From NCBI RefSeq assembly GCF_003337415.1, contig NZ_QPJT01000009.1, positions 1 to 64,000 of the forward strand: a stretch of 64,000 nt of DNA, given 5' to 3'. Below the pieces are notes generated by a model that saw only the letters and a list, made by a program, of their open reading frames with translations, ran no database searches and was not told the DNA's origin. The DNA comes from Anaerobacterium chartisolvens. Its GTDB lineage: Bacteria; Bacillota; Clostridia; Acetivibrionales; DSM-27016. Shown here piece by piece: positions 61,629 through 64,000 of this stretch; within the stretch, counting starts at the first letter, position 1; each line of letters begins with the position of its first letter. The position numbers and the translations under genes were made by a program.

Positions 61629-61706
61629 GGGGGGTTTTATTTAAAATTGCATTTCAAATAAAACCCCCCTGATTATACAAAATTATTATTTTGTATAATC
61701 AGGGGG
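61629..61706. terminator. Two overlapping hairpins between the secA-like and citrate synthase genes
   Basis: GGGGGGTTTTATTT (61629-61642) pairs with AAATAAAACCCCCC (61656-61669). The same C-run also begins a second stem, CCCCCTGATTATACAAAA (61665-61682) with TTTTGTATAATCAGGGGG. Only one can form at a time. Read on the minus strand, the second stem is followed by TTTTATTT, a proper terminator for citrate synthase. On the plus strand the first stem forms earlier and probably ends the secA-like transcript. Confidence 0.8.
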
Positions 61707-61717
61707 CGATTATAAGT

Positions 61718-63085
61718 TTATCTTTCATCCAGCGTAACATATTCCTGTGTTTCAGAAACACTCTTATATGCGGGTCTGATAATTTTGCCGGCATTTACAA
61801 GCTCTTCAATCCGGTGCGCGCTCCATCCCACTATTCTTGAAATGGCAAACAGCGGTGTGTACATTTCCGGCGGAATGTCCAGCATCCTGTATACAAAGCC
61901 AGAATAGAAATCAACATTTGCACTTACACCCTTATACATTTTACGCACTTTTCCTATTACTTCAGGCGCAAGCCTTTCTACCTCCGCATATAGATTGTAC
62001 TCACTCTCGAAGCCCTTTTCCTTTGCAAGCATTTCAGCATATTTTTTCAAAATTATAGCTCTGGGATCGGATATTGAATAAACAGCATGTCCTATTCCAT
62101 ATATCAAGCCCGAACGGTCAAATGCTTCCTTATTAAGTATCTTCACAAGGTAATCCTGAATCTCTCCCCTGTCCTCCCAATTCCCCAGAGTTTTCTTCAT
62201 GTCCTCAAACATTTCAATAACCTTAATGTTTGCGCCTCCGTGTCTTGGCCCTTTAAGCGAACCAAGAGCCGACGCTATTACTGAATATGTATCAGAACCC
62301 GAGGATGTTACAACATGAGTAACAAAAGAAGAATTGTTTCCTCCTCCATGCTCTGCGTGAAGCACCAGCGCAAGATCTAAAAGCTTTGCTTCAAGAGCTG
62401 TGTACTGGCTGTCCGGCCTTATCATATGCAAAATATTCTCGGCAGTGCTAAGATCCGGCCTTGGGCTGTGAATAATTAAGCTCTTATTCCCGTGATAATG
62501 CGAAAGAGCCTGATATCCGTATACCGCAATTAATGGAAAGCAGGCTATCATATTAAGAGACTGCTTTAGTACATTTTTTATAGAAATGTCATCAGCTTTT
62601 TTATCAAGACTGTAAAATGCCAGCACACTTCTTGCAAGCGAGTTCATTACGTCGTTGCTTGGCATCTTCAGTATCATATCCCTTACGAAATCCTCGGGCA
62701 GCTTTCTGTACTGCGACAAAAGCCCTTCAAAATCACTAAGCTGCTTTTTGTCGGGAAGCTTTCCGAACAACAGCAAATAGCACGTTTCCTCAAACCCAAA
62801 ACGGTTGTCCTTAGTAAAGCCGTCTACAATATTGACTATATCTATTCCCCTATATATCAATTTGCCCGGAATAGGGATAAGCTCGCTGTCATCAACAACG
62901 TACGAGCGAACATCTCCAATTTCCGTCAGCCCCACCAATACCCCTCTTCCATCCAAATCCCTTAAGCCTCTTTTAACCTCATACCGGCTGTAAAGCTCAG
63001 GATTAATGAGGCTGCTTTTTTTTGCCAGATCACTCAGTGTTTCAAGAAAGCCTTCATCAATCTCAATGCCTATAGAATTACCCAT
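61718..63085 (-). CDS. Citrate synthase (citrate/2-methylcitrate synthase family)
   Basis: Condenses acetyl-CoA and oxaloacetate. About 455 residues from ATG 63085 (MGNSIGIEID), preceded by AAAGGAAGTGG; the frame is open to 63103. Characteristic segments are IPGKLIYRGIDIVNIV, HAEHGGGNNSSFVTHVV with a catalytic histidine, GSLKGPRHGGANIKV, YGIGHAVYSISDPRA with the second histidine, and SANVDFYSGFVYRMLDIP with the catalytic aspartate. The roughly 70-residue N-terminal extension is common in clostridial forms. It appears cotranscribed with the YbhN-type gene upstream. No other TCA-cycle gene is nearby. Confidence 0.93.
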   Translation of the reverse strand: MGNSIGIEIDEGFLETLSDLAKKSSLINPELYSRYEVKRGLRDLDGRGVLVGLTEIGDVRSYVVDDSELIPIPGKLIYRGIDIVNIVDGFTKDNRFGFEETCYLLLFGKLPDKKQLSDFEGLLSQYRKLPEDFVRDMILKMPSNDVMNSLARSVLAFYSLDKKADDISIKNVLKQSLNMIACFPLIAVYGYQALSHYHGNKSLIIHSPRPDLSTAENILHMIRPDSQYTALEAKLLDLALVLHAEHGGGNNSSFVTHVVTSSGSDTYSVIASALGSLKGPRHGGANIKVIEMFEDMKKTLGNWEDRGEIQDYLVKILNKEAFDRSGLIYGIGHAVYSISDPRAIILKKYAEMLAKEKGFESEYNLYAEVERLAPEVIGKVRKMYKGVSANVDFYSGFVYRMLDIPPEMYTPLFAISRIVGWSAHRIEELVNAGKIIRPAYKSVSETQEYVTLDER

Positions 63086-63117
63086 ATATCCACTTCCTTT
63101 CAAATTGATTTATTTTA

Positions 63118-64000
63118 TTAATAAGGCATTTTGGTTCTTTTGGGAAACGCAATGGTAAATATAGAGCCCAATCCTATGCATGAATAATATGTAATGAGTC
63201 TCCATAAAAGAATTGCCGTTACCAGAAAGCTGCTTTTAAAGAAGAGTCCGAAAAAAAGATAGAATCCGCCCTCTGCCCCGCCTGATGCTCCCGGTAAGGG
63301 CACTATGGAAACTATTGTAACAACAAAAACCGTTGCTGAAAATATAATGAAAAAGCTCTCTATGGGAGCTCCAAAGCTGGCACATACACAGTACGGAATG
63401 GCAAAAAAGAACGTAAGCTGAAGTACTACCAGTATTGAGGTTTTAAGCAAAAGTACGGGGTTATTTTTTAAGAGGGCCGCATTATCATGAAAATTTTGAA
63501 GAGATCTCTCAACATTTTTTTCAGTAGATTCAGTCATTTTAATAAATCTCATCCTTTTAACCAGCATGAATATGAACTTCAGTATTCTCTCCGTCAACGC
63601 CCTGTTGCGGGCAAATAATATTGAAAGCACAATCATTGACCCATTTACAGCCAGACCAATAAATGTCATAGTAAACAAAAGGGGAATTTTTGTTTTAAAG
63701 TACGTGAAGGAAAAAACTATTATTACTGACGAATACAATGTAAGCATTGTCTGAAAAACAAAAAATTTTATCATCACCACTGAACCGGCATCCCCTGCTT
63801 CAGTACCCTTTTTCATCATATAAACTACCTGCGCCGGCTGCCCGCCGGAAGCAAACGGGGTAATTGAATTAAAAAACTGTCCCACCATGGTTACTGCAAA
63901 GCACTCAATCATGTTATATCTTATTCTGTAGAAATGCGCAATAACATAAGTACTCAGGGCCTCAAAAAGCCAGTATAAAAACATCAGAAAAAGTGCGGCG
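63118..64000 (-). CDS. YbhN/UPF0104 (lysylphosphatidylglycerol synthase transmembrane domain) protein, 5'-truncated by window edge
   Basis: The reading frame stays open to the right edge, so the N-terminal part is missing. At least six hydrophobic segments are visible. Family marks are ECFAVTMVGQFFNSITPFAS and GGQPAQVVYMMKKGT near the start, and IVSIVPLPGASGGAEGGFYL near the end, typical of the flippase-like YbhN/AglD group related to the MprF membrane domain. No synthase domain is present in the visible part. The stop lies 32 bases before the citrate synthase start, suggesting an operon. Substrate is unknown. Confidence 0.88.
   Translation of the reverse strand, partial: AALFLMFLYWLFEALSTYVIAHFYRIRYNMIECFAVTMVGQFFNSITPFASGGQPAQVVYMMKKGTEAGDAGSVVMIKFFVFQTMLTLYSSVIIVFSFTYFKTKIPLLFTMTFIGLAVNGSMIVLSILFARNRALTERILKFIFMLVKRMRFIKMTESTEKNVERSLQNFHDNAALLKNNPVLLLKTSILVVLQLTFFFAIPYCVCASFGAPIESFFIIFSATVFVVTIVSIVPLPGASGGAEGGFYLFFGLFFKSSFLVTAILLWRLITYYSCIGLGSIFTIAFPKRTKMPY

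Noticed and set aside
1-64000. tRNA or rRNA genes
   Set aside because: I scanned intergenic gaps for T-arm motifs and long GC-rich tracts; only the OLE region and T-box leader stood out, and neither is tRNA or rRNA.

Overview
The window reads as a chromosomal segment of an anaerobic, endospore-forming member of the class Clostridia. The evidence is a full spoIIIA operon, spoIVB, spo0A, a Spo0E-like regulator, a YteA-type sporulation protein, strong AGGAGG-type ribosome binding sites, many TTG and GTG starts, moderate-to-low GC, and the Firmicutes orders priA-def-fmt, rlmN-prpC-prkC-rsgA-rpe-thiN and ylm/sepF-divIVA-ileS. An OLE RNA locus next to oapA and dxs points the same way. I cannot name genus or species from the sequence alone. 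Almost everything is core chromosome; the accessory material is a REP-associated transposase at the left edge, several small repeats, and the block at about 54-61.6 kb.

Layout. 0-1.5 kb: 5'-truncated Y1 transposase and a small P-loop protein. 1.6-14 kb: priA, def, fmt, a DUF116 protein, rsmB, rlmN, PP2C phosphatase, PASTA kinase, rsgA, rpe and thiN, a translation/cell-wall-signalling run ending in a strong terminator. 14-20 kb: spoIIIAA-AH, interrupted between AE and AF by a triplicated 173-bp repeat carrying a palindromic element. 20-25 kb: asp23, amaP, DUF2273, a nusB with an in-frame stop, xseA, xseB, ispA, DUF212. 25.2-32.7 kb: OLE RNA, oapA, dxs, tlyA, nadK, argR, recN. 33-36.6 kb: spoIVB, spo0A (with a 0A box inside its own promoter), spo0E-like, and a MerR/coiled-coil protein. 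36.7-47.9 kb: an RluD-like synthase, a PLP 'aluminium resistance' protein, an HlyD-like protein, yggS, sepF, yggT, ylmH, divIVA, a T-box leader with an IleS2-type ileS, and aroB. 48-54 kb: a secreted LRR/transglutaminase protein, MTA phosphorylase, small DUF genes, a DksA/YteA zinc-finger protein, and a radical-SAM DNA-repair pair. 54-58.5 kb: a sugar-binding lipoprotein, histidine kinase and AraC-type regulator, a three-component sensor without transport genes. 58.6-61.6 kb: a small membrane protein and a SecA-like ATPase with a C-terminal membrane anchor. 61.7-64 kb: citrate synthase and a YbhN-type membrane protein cut by the right edge.

The main points for follow-up are: the OLE RNA/oapA locus; the SecA-like ATPase that lacks the zinc tail and ends in a transmembrane helix; the triplicated palindromic element inside the spoIIIA operon; the nonsense codon in nusB; a 28-base near-identity between the secA-like gene and an insertion in the rluD-like gene; and three separate tandem duplications that each copy the 3' end of a gene (173 bp, 21 bp and 31 bp units).

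Start codons were often moved inward from the longest reading frame to the codon with a well-spaced Shine-Dalgarno sequence; this is stated in each entry. No tRNA, rRNA or CRISPR array was seen.
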